Source: JABMQB01 sp964575025
GTDB lineage: Bacteria > Bacteroidota > Bacteroidia > Bacteroidales > Prolixibacteraceae
Reading direction: 5' to 3'
Assembly (NCBI GenBank): GCA_964575025.1
Contig: CAZNPV010000002.1
Coordinates: 1 to 64,000 of the forward strand
DNA: 64,000 bases
Each line of letters starts with the position of its first letter. Within the stretch, counting starts at the first letter, position 1. The translations under genes were made by a program, and so were the position numbers. The notes beneath the pieces are model-generated. The model was not told where the DNA came from and searched no databases. It saw only the letters and a program-made list of their open reading frames with translations. Below, one piece after another: positions 25,994 to 35,722 of this stretch.

Positions 25994-26167
25994 ACCTAAA
26001 CCTCTTGATTTTTAGTGCTAATAGTCCTCTAATTTAATAAAAATGTTCAAAAAAAAGCCTGTTTGCAAATCTCCTGTGAAAATGGAATGGAGAAAATTAC
26101 CGGCAGTAAAGAAAGAAAACAGTAAATATGGGGAAAACAGAAAAAAGGCATCGACCGGAAGTTCCCT
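25994..26167. other. Intergenic A-rich spacer between ppk2 and the DMT exporter
   Basis: Purine-rich sequence on the plus strand with no clear regulatory motif. A short open frame at 26043-26267 is antisense to the exporter's end and looks accidental. Confidence 0.4.
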
Positions 26168-27085
26168 TTATTTATTCAGAGCAGAGTCTTGTCTCCTGAA
26201 TATTCCGGATCGGGCCATGGTCATTATCAGGACACCGATTACGGATACAATTCCTCCGATCAGTTGATGGGTCAGGGGCAATGTCCGGAAATACAGATAG
26301 GCACCTGTTAGTACAAAAATACCTTTGAGACTCTGTACGATCGCAGACCGTGAAGCATCAATATAACGGTATGAATAGTAAACAGTGAGGACTGCCAGGA
26401 ACGGACCGAGAGTAGCTCCGATGGCAATATTTCGGAATGCAGATAAAGGGATGCTGGCTGGTTGTCCGAAAATAAAAAACATGATAACCGCATAAATCAG
26501 CAACCAGGAAGTTCGGTTGAGATTGAGCAACTCAGGGCTTATTTTTTTGACATGTACCTTTACTACCAGGGTAGCGGTAGTAGCCAGCAAGGCATTCAGA
26601 AATACGATTCCGGTGCCTTCGATAAAAAATGTCTTGAGCGTTGTGCCTCCGGCATAACTGATGATAAATGCTCCGGTGAGAGCCAGAACGGCTCCACACG
26701 ATTCAATCCAGCCAAACTTCTCTTTCAGGATCAGAACCCCTCCCATGGTGGTCATTACCGGGAACATGTTGCCCAGAAATGAAGTTACCGAAGGATCAGG
26801 GATAATGTGAATGGAAATAAAAAAAGTGGTAGTGGTCAGAATCTCCAGTAAACCCAATGTTATCAGTATGCTGACCTGTCTTCGGGTGACCGTTTTTAAC
26901 TGCCCCAGTTTTTTATTCCTGACCGCAAAAAGCAAATTCAGAATCGTACCTATAGCAAACCAGTAAAGCCCGAACTGGGTCAGGTGAACCTCGTTCAAAG
27001 CTGCTTTGCTGAATATATACACATTGGAAAAAGCAACGGTAGCTACAAGAGCAAATGCATACCCTTTGAATGTATCGGTCTTCAT
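26168..27085 (-). CDS. EamA/DMT-family transporter
   Basis: About 305 aa from ATG 27085 (MKTDTFKGYAFALVATVAFSNVYIF). Ten predicted helices in two EamA repeats (about 10-140 and 155-295), with SFLGNMFPVMTTMGGVLILKE and the second-repeat GPFLAVLTVYYSYRY...SAIVQSLKGIFVLTGAYLYF. These are drug/metabolite exporters of the inner membrane; the substrate cannot be read from sequence. It is divergent from pgi. Confidence 0.85.
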   Translation of the reverse strand: MKTDTFKGYAFALVATVAFSNVYIFSKAALNEVHLTQFGLYWFAIGTILNLLFAVRNKKLGQLKTVTRRQVSILITLGLLEILTTTTFFISIHIIPDPSVTSFLGNMFPVMTTMGGVLILKEKFGWIESCGAVLALTGAFIISYAGGTTLKTFFIEGTGIVFLNALLATTATLVVKVHVKKISPELLNLNRTSWLLIYAVIMFFIFGQPASIPLSAFRNIAIGATLGPFLAVLTVYYSYRYIDASRSAIVQSLKGIFVLTGAYLYFRTLPLTHQLIGGIVSVIGVLIMTMARSGIFRRQDSALNK

Positions 27086-27160
27086 AGCACCAAAAATAAA
27101 AAAAAAAGAAATCATAGAGCAAGGTTAAAACGTGATCTGTCAACCATACAGATAAACCAT

Positions 27161-27168
27161 TATCTTTG
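27161..27168 (+). promoter_or_regulatory. Putative -7 box of pgi
   Basis: TATCTTTG matches TAnnTTTG, ending 38 bp before the pgi ATG. No good TTTG is seen at the expected upstream distance. Confidence 0.35.
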
Positions 27169-27206
27169 TATTGCTTCAAAAAATTGAATCTTAAACGTAC
27201 ATCACT

Positions 27207-28859
27207 ATGTTGCCGAAAATAAATCCAACCACTACCCATGCATGGAAAAAGCTTGCTGAATATTTTCAGGACGTTAAAGAAACGGCTGTTAAGGAGTTTT
27301 TTGAAAAGGATCCGGATCGTTTTACAAAGTACTCGCTGAACGATGTGGGGATCCTACTTGATTATTCCAAAAACCGTATGGACGATACGGTAAAAAAATT
27401 ATTGCTGGATCTTTGCCCTGAGTGTGGGTTAAAAGAAGCCATTGAAAGCATGTTCAACGGCGGGAAGATCAATGAAACAGAAAGGCGGGCTGTTTTACAC
27501 GTTGCTTTACGCAACAGGACCAATTCCCCGGTTTTGGTGGATGGAAAGGATGTGATGCCGGAAGTAAATGCAGTTCTTGCCCGGATGAAAGAGTTTTCAG
27601 AAAAGGTCATTTCAGGTCGATGGAAAGGATATACCGGGAAACCTGTAACCGACATCGTAAACATCGGGATTGGAGGTTCTGATCTGGGGCCTTTGATGGT
27701 TACAGAAGCCTTAAAACCCTATAAAAATCACCTCCGGTTGCATTTCGTTTCCAATGTAGACGGAACCCATATTGCTGAAACATTAAAAAGTACAGATCCG
27801 GAAACTACCTTGTTTATTATTGCATCAAAAACATTTACCACACAGGAAACCATGACCAACGCTGAGTCGGCAAGGAGATGGTTTTTAGAATCGGCCGGGA
27901 ATACAAATTTTGTAAAGAAGCATTTTGTAGCGGTCTCAACCAATGAAAAGGAAGTGTCAGCTTTCGGGATTGATACAAAGAATATGTTCCGCTTCTGGAA
28001 CTGGGTTGGCGGACGTTATTCATTGTGGTCTGCTATCGGGCTTTCCATAGTCTGTGGAATCGGATACAAAAATTATATTGAATTGCTAGAAGGCGCCCAT
28101 GCCATGGATAACCATTTCAGAAATACCCCCTTTGAAGAAAATATACCCGTCATTCTGGCACTTATTGGGATATGGTATACCAATTTTTATAAGGCAGAAA
28201 GTGAAGCCATCCTTCCCTACGATCAGTACCTGCATCGTTTTGCTGCCTATTTTCAGCAAGGAAACATGGAAAGCAATGGCAAATATGTGGACCGGAACGG
28301 GAACCGGGTAGATTATCAGACCGGGCCGATCATCTGGGGAGAACCCGGAACCAATGGACAACACGCTTTTTATCAGTTGATCCATCAGGGAACAAAATTG
28401 ATCCCCTGTGATTTTATTGCTTCTGCCATTAGCCACAACCAACTGGGTGACCACCACCAGAAATTACTGGCGAATTATTTTGCACAAACAGAAGCCATGA
28501 TGGTGGGAAAAACGAAGAAACAGGTCACTGAAGAGTTGAGAGCAGCAGGAAAAACCGAAGAAGAAATGGAGGAGTTGGTCCCGTTCAAGGTATTTCCCGG
28601 GAATATTCCCACCAATTCCATCCTGGTAAAAAAACTGACACCCCGGACGCTGGGTTCACTTATTGCTATGTATGAACACAAAATTTTTGTCCAGGGGGTG
28701 ATCTGGAATATATACAGCTTTGACCAATGGGGGGTGGAACTGGGCAAACAACTGGCTGGTGCCATCTTGCCTGAATTGCTGACCGATGAAGAAATTACCG
28801 GACACGATGCCTCCACCAATGGATTGATCAACGCCTGGAAAAAAATGCGGGTAGAATAA
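27207..28859 (+). CDS. pgi: Glucose-6-phosphate isomerase
   Basis: A 550-aa enzyme of the long (E. coli-like) PGI class that interconverts glucose-6-P and fructose-6-P. Signatures: IVNIGIGGSDLGPLMV, FVSNVDGTHIAETL, FWNWVGGRYSLWSAIG, and GTNGQHAFYQLIHQGTKLIPCDF containing the catalytic region. It is full length. It faces gpsA tail-to-tail with 29 bp between them. Confidence 0.97.
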   Translation: MLPKINPTTTHAWKKLAEYFQDVKETAVKEFFEKDPDRFTKYSLNDVGILLDYSKNRMDDTVKKLLLDLCPECGLKEAIESMFNGGKINETERRAVLHVALRNRTNSPVLVDGKDVMPEVNAVLARMKEFSEKVISGRWKGYTGKPVTDIVNIGIGGSDLGPLMVTEALKPYKNHLRLHFVSNVDGTHIAETLKSTDPETTLFIIASKTFTTQETMTNAESARRWFLESAGNTNFVKKHFVAVSTNEKEVSAFGIDTKNMFRFWNWVGGRYSLWSAIGLSIVCGIGYKNYIELLEGAHAMDNHFRNTPFEENIPVILALIGIWYTNFYKAESEAILPYDQYLHRFAAYFQQGNMESNGKYVDRNGNRVDYQTGPIIWGEPGTNGQHAFYQLIHQGTKLIPCDFIASAISHNQLGDHHQKLLANYFAQTEAMMVGKTKKQVTEELRAAGKTEEEMEELVPFKVFPGNIPTNSILVKKLTPRTLGSLIAMYEHKIFVQGVIWNIYSFDQWGVELGKQLAGAILPELLTDEEITGHDASTNGLINAWKKMRVE

Positions 28860-28888
28860 CCCGGTTCAACCCTTGCGGAGGGAGCCTT

Positions 28889-29887
28889 TTAACTGAGTTT
28901 TGCTGCCAGCTTCTCAATCGCCAGCGAAGGCGATTCATTTTCGTATAATATACGGTAAACCGTCCCGGAAACGGGCATATCCACATGGTAGGTTTGATTA
29001 ATTTCATAGATGGACCGTGCCCCGTAATATCCTTCCGCAATCATCTGCATTTCCACCTGAGCTGTTTTTATGGAATATCCTTTTCCGATCATATTCCCGA
29101 ACAGGCGGTTGCGACTGAATTGGGAGTACGCTGTAACCAACAGGTCTCCCAGGTAGGCTGAACTTTTGATATCGCGGGTTATGGGATGTACCACATCCAC
29201 AAAACGTTTAATCTCCTGAATGGCATTGGATACCAGCACGGCCTGAAAATTATCGCCGTAATGAAGACCATGCACAATACCCGCTGCAATAGCAATGATG
29301 TTCTTGATGACTGAGGTGTATTCAGTTCCCCAGATATCGTCCGAGGTATGGGTAATGATATAGTCACTTTGAATTAACCGGGCAAAGGAATCAGCCCTGT
29401 TCTCATCCGGGCAGGCAATGGTGAGGTATGAAAGGCGTTCCAGAGCGACCTCCTCCGCATGACACGGGCCTGCAATAACTCCAACCGCATTAAAAGGAAC
29501 CTGATAGTGGCTGTTCAGGTATTCCACGACCAGCAGGTTTTTCTCAGAAATCGTCCCTTTGATTCCTGAAAGGATGAGTTTCCGGCTGATATCCGTCTTC
29601 AGGTTATGCAGGAGCAGGGGTAAAAATACAGAAGGAACCGCAAGGACAAGGATTTCTGATTCTTCGGTGATTTTATTGATGTCGGTAAAGAACCGGATTT
29701 TCCCGGTGTCAAAATCCACGCCACGCAAGTATCGCGGATTGTGTCCGAACTGCTTGAACAAAGATACCGTTTCCGGCTTTCTGAAATACCAGTTGATATA
29801 GCTGACATTCTCCAGCAACATTTTCGCTAAAGCGGTAGCCCAACTGCCACTTCCTATAATTCCAACCCTTTGGGATGATACGTTCAT
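28889..29887 (-). CDS. gpsA: Glycerol-3-phosphate dehydrogenase (NAD(P)+)
   Basis: About 332 aa from ATG 29887 (MNVSSQRVGIIGSGSWATALAKMLLEN), chosen because the Rossmann motif GSGSWATALA then starts at the usual distance; a longer reading from 29962 lacks support. Other features: AVPSVFLPLLL, GVIAGPCHAEEVA, IKNIIAIAAGIVHGLHYGDNF (contains the catalytic Lys). It supplies sn-glycerol-3-P for phospholipid synthesis. Confidence 0.95.
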   Translation of the reverse strand: MNVSSQRVGIIGSGSWATALAKMLLENVSYINWYFRKPETVSLFKQFGHNPRYLRGVDFDTGKIRFFTDINKITEESEILVLAVPSVFLPLLLHNLKTDISRKLILSGIKGTISEKNLLVVEYLNSHYQVPFNAVGVIAGPCHAEEVALERLSYLTIACPDENRADSFARLIQSDYIITHTSDDIWGTEYTSVIKNIIAIAAGIVHGLHYGDNFQAVLVSNAIQEIKRFVDVVHPITRDIKSSAYLGDLLVTAYSQFSRNRLFGNMIGKGYSIKTAQVEMQMIAEGYYGARSIYEINQTYHVDMPVSGTVYRILYENESPSLAIEKLAAKLS

Positions 29888-29994
29888 ATGTTGGTCTTGT
29901 TGAAGTCCAAAGGTAGAAACTTTTTTATTAAGGAAGAAACCCGGGAGCCGGCCGGAATTCAAAAAGGTTCTTTCTGGTAGCAGCTATAACCCGA

Positions 29995-30595
29995 TTGATA
30001 CATGAATCCATGGCTTCTTTGATACAAGCTGTTTTACAGGGACAATACGAACATCCGGAAGGATTGTATTTCGGAGGGAACGATTTTGAGCCCCAATTGG
30101 CATTGCTCGAAGAAGTGATCAAAAACAAATCAGCAGACTATGACACCGTTATGAATATTGATCTGCATACCGGATACGGCCAACGCGGTGTATTATACCT
30201 CTTCCCGAATCCCATTGACGATGGGACCGTAAAAAGCCGACTTGAAGCTATCTTCGACGGGTACCGGATCGACTGGGGTGATTCAGAGGATTTCTATACG
30301 GTAAACGGATCGTTCAGTGATTATAATAGGAAAAATAATCCCCGGAAAATTTTTTATGCCTATGCTGTTTGAATGTGGAACCCTTAATTCCCTGACAACC
30401 CTCGGATCGGTAAAGTCCATTCATAACATGATCCTCGAAAATCAGGGAAACAGATTTGGATACCATACCCATGAAGACAGCCTGAGGGTTATGAAGCATT
30501 TCATGGAGATGTATAACCCTTCTTCGGAAACATGGCGCAGCAAGGTGATGAATGATACCTATCAAATGATGGAACAGGTGTTTATGCGGTTCTAA
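29995..30595 (+). pseudogene. Decayed M14/DUF2817 metallopeptidase remnant (frameshifted, 5'-truncated)
   Basis: Two overlapping frames carry one protein. The first (to 30372) has GQYEHPEGLYFGGNDFEPQ and NIDLHTGYGQRGVLYLFPN, the zinc-site-like core of DUF2817/M14 carboxypeptidase-type proteins. The continuation (FECGTLNSLTTLGSV..., to 30595) lies in the +1 frame. The shift occurs between about 30310 and 30360, a stretch with runs of A, C and T. The N-terminal part expected in the family (the zinc-binding HxxE region) is missing, because the gpsA promoter side begins right there. This is a dead gene unless the runs are sequencing errors; the truncation stands in either case. Confidence 0.7.
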
Positions 30596-30612
30596 CCCAT
30601 GAGTCATGCAAA

Positions 30613-30641
30613 GAAAAAGCCCCGGAAAAATCCGAAGCTTT
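30613..30641 (-). terminator. Rho-independent terminator of lysS
   Basis: On the minus strand AAAGCTTCGGA, a TTTT loop and TCCGGGGCTTT form an 11-bp stem in RNA (the two central positions pair U-G), followed by further T residues. It sits 62 bp past the lysS stop. Confidence 0.75.
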
Positions 30642-30702
30642 GATTCATTTTTTGTCTTACGGCTTTTATTAATTAATTCCTCGTAAAGTGCGGCTCGTAG
30701 CT

Positions 30703-32415
30703 TTATATGAACTTCACCCAAAGCCCCTCTTTCGTATTTTCCACTTTTGCCAGTTTTTTGCCGGCCAGCCCCTTCATGGCTTTATCCCATTTTTTGTTGC
30801 TGAGTTTGCTTTGGGTTTTCAGTTCGTTGAGGTCGGCGGGGGAGCTTTCTTTCAGCAGATTCAGTACCTGTTTTTCGTCTTCGGTGAGTTCCACCGTTTT
30901 CTTTTTGGTTTCGGGTTTCATTTGCGGGAAGAACAGCACATCCTGGATCGAGGGACTGTTGGTCATAAACATCACCAGCCGGTCGATTCCCATTCCCATC
31001 CCTGATGTGGGAGGCATTCCGTATTCCAGGGCCCGCAGGAAATCCTGATCGATGAACATGGCTTCATCATCGCCTTTTTCCAGAAGTTTCAGTTGCTCTT
31101 CAAAGCGTTCACGCTGGTCAATCGGGTCGTTCAGCTCAGAGTAGGCATTGGCAATCTCTTTCCCGTTGATCATCAGTTCAAAACGTTCGGTAAGTTCCGG
31201 GTTGTTACGGTGTTTTTTAGTCAGCGGCGACATCTCAACCGGGTAATCCATAATAAAAGCAGGCTGAATAAAGTGGGGTTCACATTTTTCATCAAATATC
31301 TCCCCGATCAGTTTGCCTTTTCCCATGGCCGGAGTGGTTTCAATGCCCAGGTTTTCACAGATTGTAAGCAGTTCTTTTTCTGTTTTTCCGGAGATATCAT
31401 ACCCGGTATATTTTTTGATGGCTTCGTACATGGTAATCCTCGGGTAAGGGGTTTTAAAATCGATTTTATGTTCACCCACCTGTACGTTGGTTGTTCCATG
31501 CAATGCAAGGGCTACCCGTTCACAGATCTTTTCGGTAAACTCCATCATCCATAGGTAGTCTTTGTAAGCCACATAGACCTCCATGGCGGTAAATTCCGGA
31601 TTGTGGGTACGGTCCATCCCTTCGTTGCGGAAATCTTTCGAAAATTCATATACGCCTTCAAATCCGCCAACGATCAGTTTTTTCAGGTACAGTTCATTGG
31701 CAATTCTGAGGTATAAGGGGATATCCAGTGTATTGTGGTGTGTAACAAACGGACGGGCTGCTGCCCCTCCGGGAATGGGTTGCAGAATCGGAGTCTCCAC
31801 TTCGAGGTACCCGTATTCGTTGAACATCTCACGGATGGTATCAATTATTTTGGTCCGTTTGATAAAAACATCCTTAATCTGCGGATTTACGATCAGATCG
31901 ACATAGCGCATCCGGTAACGCTGTTCAGGATCGGTGAAGGCATCGTAGATTTTTCCGTCTTTTTCTTTTACGATGGGCAAAGGGCGTAACGATTTGCTTA
32001 AAAGGGTCAATTCTTTCACATGAATGGAGATTTCACCCATCTGTGTTCTGAAAACAAAACCTTTTACTCCAATGATATCACCGATATCCAGTAGTTTCTT
32101 AAATACATCGTTGTAGAGCGACTTATCCTCGCCAGGGCAAAGTTCATCGCGGTTCACATAAATCTGGATGCGGCTTGTGGGGTCCTGGATTTCAGCAAAC
32201 GAAGCCTTTCCCATGATACGGCGGCTCATCATTCTTCCTGCCAGGCAAACATCCTGAAAGGGTTCTTTCCCGTCGATAAATTGATCTTTAATCTCCCTGG
32301 CAGTGGTATTGACAAAATATTGAGCAGCAGGGTAGGGGTCGATCCCTGATTCCCGCAATTTATTCAGCGATTCCCTTCTGATTTGTTCCTGTTCGCTTAA
32401 TCCCGGACTATTCAT
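30703..32415 (-). CDS. lysS: Lysyl-tRNA synthetase (class II) with C-terminal extension
   Basis: About 570 aa from ATG 32415 (MNSPGLSEQEQIRRESLNKL). The OB-fold anticodon-binding domain (about 55-165) precedes the class IIb catalytic core: RYVDLIVNPQIKDVFIKRTKII (motif 1), FRNEGMDRTHNPEFTAMEVY (motif 2) and GMGMGIDRLVMFMTNS (motif 3). After the normal end at about residue 500, an extra ~70-residue lysine-rich segment (VELTEDEKQVLNLLKESSPADLN...) resembles a small helical winged-helix-like domain, found commonly in Bacteroidota LysS. It has its own TAnnTTTG box and terminator. Confidence 0.96.
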   Translation of the reverse strand: MNSPGLSEQEQIRRESLNKLRESGIDPYPAAQYFVNTTAREIKDQFIDGKEPFQDVCLAGRMMSRRIMGKASFAEIQDPTSRIQIYVNRDELCPGEDKSLYNDVFKKLLDIGDIIGVKGFVFRTQMGEISIHVKELTLLSKSLRPLPIVKEKDGKIYDAFTDPEQRYRMRYVDLIVNPQIKDVFIKRTKIIDTIREMFNEYGYLEVETPILQPIPGGAAARPFVTHHNTLDIPLYLRIANELYLKKLIVGGFEGVYEFSKDFRNEGMDRTHNPEFTAMEVYVAYKDYLWMMEFTEKICERVALALHGTTNVQVGEHKIDFKTPYPRITMYEAIKKYTGYDISGKTEKELLTICENLGIETTPAMGKGKLIGEIFDEKCEPHFIQPAFIMDYPVEMSPLTKKHRNNPELTERFELMINGKEIANAYSELNDPIDQRERFEEQLKLLEKGDDEAMFIDQDFLRALEYGMPPTSGMGMGIDRLVMFMTNSPSIQDVLFFPQMKPETKKKTVELTEDEKQVLNLLKESSPADLNELKTQSKLSNKKWDKAMKGLAGKKLAKVENTKEGLWVKFI

Positions 32416-32438
32416 TTTTGCATCAATTAACGTTGCCG

Positions 32439-32446
32439 CAAAGATA
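32439..32446 (-). promoter_or_regulatory. Putative -7 box of lysS
   Basis: On the minus strand TATCTTTG (TAnnTTTG), 23 bp upstream of the lysS ATG. The following GCGG is the same as downstream of the purH box. Confidence 0.4.
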
Positions 32447-32581
32447 TAAAAACAAAATGTAAACAATTGGCATATTAATTGCTGGGTTTGGCATTTGTTT
32501 GAAAACGGAATGTTATTTTGCAGCGGTTTTTAAAAACCTGTTATTGTATCAGATTTTATTAATTCAGTGAATACATCATTT

Positions 32582-33844
32582 ATGAAACGTTCATTTCTTC
32601 TTATGCTGACCCTGTTTCCTTTTATCCTGTTTGCTCAGGAAAACATACAGCCGGCTGATTCACTCAGAAAAGATGCTTTAAAAGTATACATGGATGCCAG
32701 CGATTACATCAAAAGAGAAATTCCGTTTATCAATTATGTGAGAGATATAAAAGATGCCCAGATTTATATCATCAGTACTTCGCAGAGTACGGGTTCAGGG
32801 GGTATCGAATACACCTATTTTCTGGAGGGCCAGCATAATTTTGCAGGAATGCGTGATACGGTTGCTGTGTCTACCTCCCCCGATGACACAGATGACCAGC
32901 GCAGGCAAAAGCAGGTGTCTGTTTTAAAAATGGCCCTGATGCGCTATGTGGTCAAAACTCCGTTGAACAAGTACATACATATTGCGTTTACCCAGCCAAT
33001 CCAGGAAGAGGTCTCAACAGATAAATGGAATAACTGGGTATTTCGGTCAAGGGTGAGTGGCTTTATAAATGGAGAGAAAACATACAAATCAACCGATTTA
33101 AACGGTAGCTTCTCAGCGAGCAGAGTTACCCAGGACTGGAAATTAATATTTGATTTGAGTTACAGCCACGGAGAAGATGAATATACGATCGGGGATGTAA
33201 AAATCCCCAGTATCAACAAATCAAGTTCCTTTGATGCGTTAATCGTAAAAAGCCTGAGCGATCACTGGTCCTTAGGTGGAGAGTTCGAGATAGGATCATC
33301 CACATACCGGAACCATAAATGGAATCTCGAATTTATGCCCGGAATCGAATACAATATTTTTCCCTATTCTGAATCAACCCGCCGGCAATTCAGTTTTCTT
33401 TACGAAGCAGGATTTGTTTACCACGACTACCATGAGATAACGATCTACGAAAAGCTAAATGAAAGTTTATGGGCTCATTCGTTGGATGCTACCTACAGTG
33501 TGATTCAGAAATGGGGTTCGGTCAGTCTGGGTGTGGAATGGAGTAACTATTTACACGACTGGAAGTTGAATAATCTATCCTTATCCGGAAATATGGGTTT
33601 TCGTGTTACCAAAGGATTATCTTTTACTATCGGAGGAGGAGCTTCTCTTATTCATGATCAGATTTCCCTGGTTAAAGGTGGAGTTTCAGCCGAGGAGATC
33701 TTAACACGGCAGAAAGAACTCGAAACGCAATATTCCTATTTCACCCATTTCGGTCTTACCTATACGTTCGGATCGATTTTCAACAATGTGGTGAATCCCC
33801 GGTTCAGAAACAGCAATGGTGGAGGTATGATTATTATTATGTAA
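32582..33844 (+). CDS. Predicted outer-membrane beta-barrel protein of unknown function
   Basis: About 420 aa from ATG 32582 (GTG 32567 is an alternative). A clear signal peptide (MKRSFLLMLTLFPFILFAQ) is followed by a short domain at about 25-130 (VYMDASDYIKREIPFINYVRD), which may be periplasmic, and then a long series of amphipathic beta-strands (NLEFMPGIEYNIFPYSE; WGSVSLGVEWSNYLHDWKLNNLSLSGNMGFRV) to the C-terminus. I do not recognise a characterised relative. It stands alone, divergent from lysS. Confidence 0.65.
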   Translation: MKRSFLLMLTLFPFILFAQENIQPADSLRKDALKVYMDASDYIKREIPFINYVRDIKDAQIYIISTSQSTGSGGIEYTYFLEGQHNFAGMRDTVAVSTSPDDTDDQRRQKQVSVLKMALMRYVVKTPLNKYIHIAFTQPIQEEVSTDKWNNWVFRSRVSGFINGEKTYKSTDLNGSFSASRVTQDWKLIFDLSYSHGEDEYTIGDVKIPSINKSSSFDALIVKSLSDHWSLGGEFEIGSSTYRNHKWNLEFMPGIEYNIFPYSESTRRQFSFLYEAGFVYHDYHEITIYEKLNESLWAHSLDATYSVIQKWGSVSLGVEWSNYLHDWKLNNLSLSGNMGFRVTKGLSFTIGGGASLIHDQISLVKGGVSAEEILTRQKELETQYSYFTHFGLTYTFGSIFNNVVNPRFRNSNGGGMIIIM

Positions 33845-33924
33845 ATGAATTAATTTATACTAAACACCTGAATGTTAAATGTTTCAGATGCAGGGTGGGG
33901 TTCATACACCCGTGTGCGTGTACA

Positions 33925-33960
33925 TTTGTTTCATTAATCGTGCAGCATTTTGTATCTTTG
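33925..33960 (+). promoter_or_regulatory. Putative Bacteroidota-type promoter of recJ
   Basis: TATCTTTG at 33953-33960 (TAnnTTTG) with TTTG at 33925-33928, 24 bp apart; the ATG is at 33997. Confidence 0.45.
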
Positions 33961-33996
33961 GCTGACTTCGGGAGAAGGCAATAACAAGGATACCGG

Positions 33997-35718
33997 ATGG
34001 AAAGAGTTTGGAGAATCAGACCACAGGGCGACATTAATGAGATTAAGCACCTTTCAGCAGCGTTGAATGTCGACATGGTTATTGCCAATTTATTGGTTCA
34101 GAGGGAAATAAAGACTTATAACGAGGCAAAAGCTTTTTTTCGTCCGCGGTTGAGTGACCTCCATGATCCGTTCCTGATGAAGGATATGGATAAAGCCGTG
34201 GAACGCCTCGAACGAGCTATCCGGGACGAAGAAAAGGTAATGATTTATGGCGATTATGATGTGGACGGCACCACATCGGTAGCTTTGATGTACCTTTTTC
34301 TGAAAAACCGGATTAAAGACCTTCACTTTTATATCCCGGACCGTTATTCCGAAGGATATGGCATATCTCCCACAAGCATTGAATATGCCTTACAGGAGAA
34401 GTTCTCACTGGTTATTGTTCTTGATTGCGGAATTAAAGCCATTGAAAAAATCAATAACGCTGAAAAAAAAGGTCTTGATTTTGTGATCTGCGACCATCAC
34501 AATCCCGACAAAACCATTCCGGATGCCTGTGCGGTTCTTGATCCCAAAAGGCCTGATTGTCCTTATCCCTATAAAGAGCTTTCAGGATGTGGTGTCGGAT
34601 TCAAACTGTTGCAGGCGTATTGTGAAAAAAATGAGGTTCCGTTGACGGAACTCTACGACCTGCTGGACCTTGTGGTGGTCAGTATCGCTTCCGATATTGT
34701 TCCTGTGACGGGTGAAAACAGGGTGCTGGCATATTACGGCCTGAAAAAGCTGAATGCAAATCCCGGGGTTGGGTTAAAAGCTATTATTCAGTATTCAGGG
34801 CTCACCAATGAAATTATCACCCTCAGCGATATTGTTTTTAAAATTGGTCCCAGGTTAAATGCATCCGGAAGAATTGAACATGGCAAGAAATCGGTAGAAA
34901 TATTGGTTGCTCAGAATGAAACACTGGCTGCGGCTCTGGGGGATGAAATCAATTCCTACAATGAAATTCGAAAAACTCTTGACCGGGATATTACCCAGGA
35001 AGCCCTTGATATGATTCAGAACAGTGAGTTCCTGAGAGACCGAAAAAGTACGGTTTTGTATAACCGCGACTGGCATAAAGGAGTGGTAGGGATTGTGGCA
35101 TCGCGTCTCACGGAATATTATTACCGGCCAACGGTAATACTGACTGAGTCAAATGGCCTGGCAACAGGCTCTGCAAGATCTGTTAAAGATTTTGACCTTT
35201 ACGAAGCCATCGGTTCATGCAACGACCTGCTGGAATCTTACGGAGGGCATATGTACGCTGCCGGCCTCACCCTTAAGATTGAAAATATCCCGACATTCAC
35301 AGAACGTTTCGAAGAGATTGTTGCCAACTCCCTTACCGAAGCCCAGCAGGTACACACCATAGAAGTGGATGCCAAAATTATGCTGAGCGATATCAATCCT
35401 AAATTTTACCGGCTTTTAAAGCAGTTTGCCCCTTTTGGTCCTCATAACCCTCTTCCGGTTTTTGTGAGCGATGATGTCCTGGATCCCGGATCGAGCAGAC
35501 TTGTGGGGAAGAACGGCGAACATATAAAACTGGACCTTGTTGAACCAGATTTCACTTCCGACGTTTTCCCCGGAATCGCTTTTAACCAGTCCGATAAATT
35601 TGAGATCATCACATCCGGAATGCCGTTTGATATTTGTTATTCTGTGGTTGAAAATGAATTCCGGGGCAAAAAGAATCTTCAGTTGTATATCCGGGATATC
35701 CACGCGAATCATATGTAA
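33997..35718 (+). CDS. recJ: Single-stranded-DNA-specific exonuclease RecJ
   Basis: A 573-aa DHH-superfamily 5'-3' ssDNA exonuclease for recombination and mismatch repair. Metal-binding motifs: MIYGDYDVDGTTSVAL near residue 85, DCGI near 147 and ICDHHNP near 166. The DHHA1 domain contains the GGHMYAAG-type motif, and an OB-fold lies at the C-terminus. The length matches. It converges on the HAD phosphatase gene with a 4-bp gap. Confidence 0.95.
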   Translation: MERVWRIRPQGDINEIKHLSAALNVDMVIANLLVQREIKTYNEAKAFFRPRLSDLHDPFLMKDMDKAVERLERAIRDEEKVMIYGDYDVDGTTSVALMYLFLKNRIKDLHFYIPDRYSEGYGISPTSIEYALQEKFSLVIVLDCGIKAIEKINNAEKKGLDFVICDHHNPDKTIPDACAVLDPKRPDCPYPYKELSGCGVGFKLLQAYCEKNEVPLTELYDLLDLVVVSIASDIVPVTGENRVLAYYGLKKLNANPGVGLKAIIQYSGLTNEIITLSDIVFKIGPRLNASGRIEHGKKSVEILVAQNETLAAALGDEINSYNEIRKTLDRDITQEALDMIQNSEFLRDRKSTVLYNRDWHKGVVGIVASRLTEYYYRPTVILTESNGLATGSARSVKDFDLYEAIGSCNDLLESYGGHMYAAGLTLKIENIPTFTERFEEIVANSLTEAQQVHTIEVDAKIMLSDINPKFYRLLKQFAPFGPHNPLPVFVSDDVLDPGSSRLVGKNGEHIKLDLVEPDFTSDVFPGIAFNQSDKFEIITSGMPFDICYSVVENEFRGKKNLQLYIRDIHANHM

Positions 35719-35722
35719 TCCG

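Noticed and set aside
26043..26267. Small plus-strand open frame next to the DMT exporter
   Set aside because: It overlaps the exporter's 3' end antisense, has no recognisable domain and only A-rich upstream sequence.
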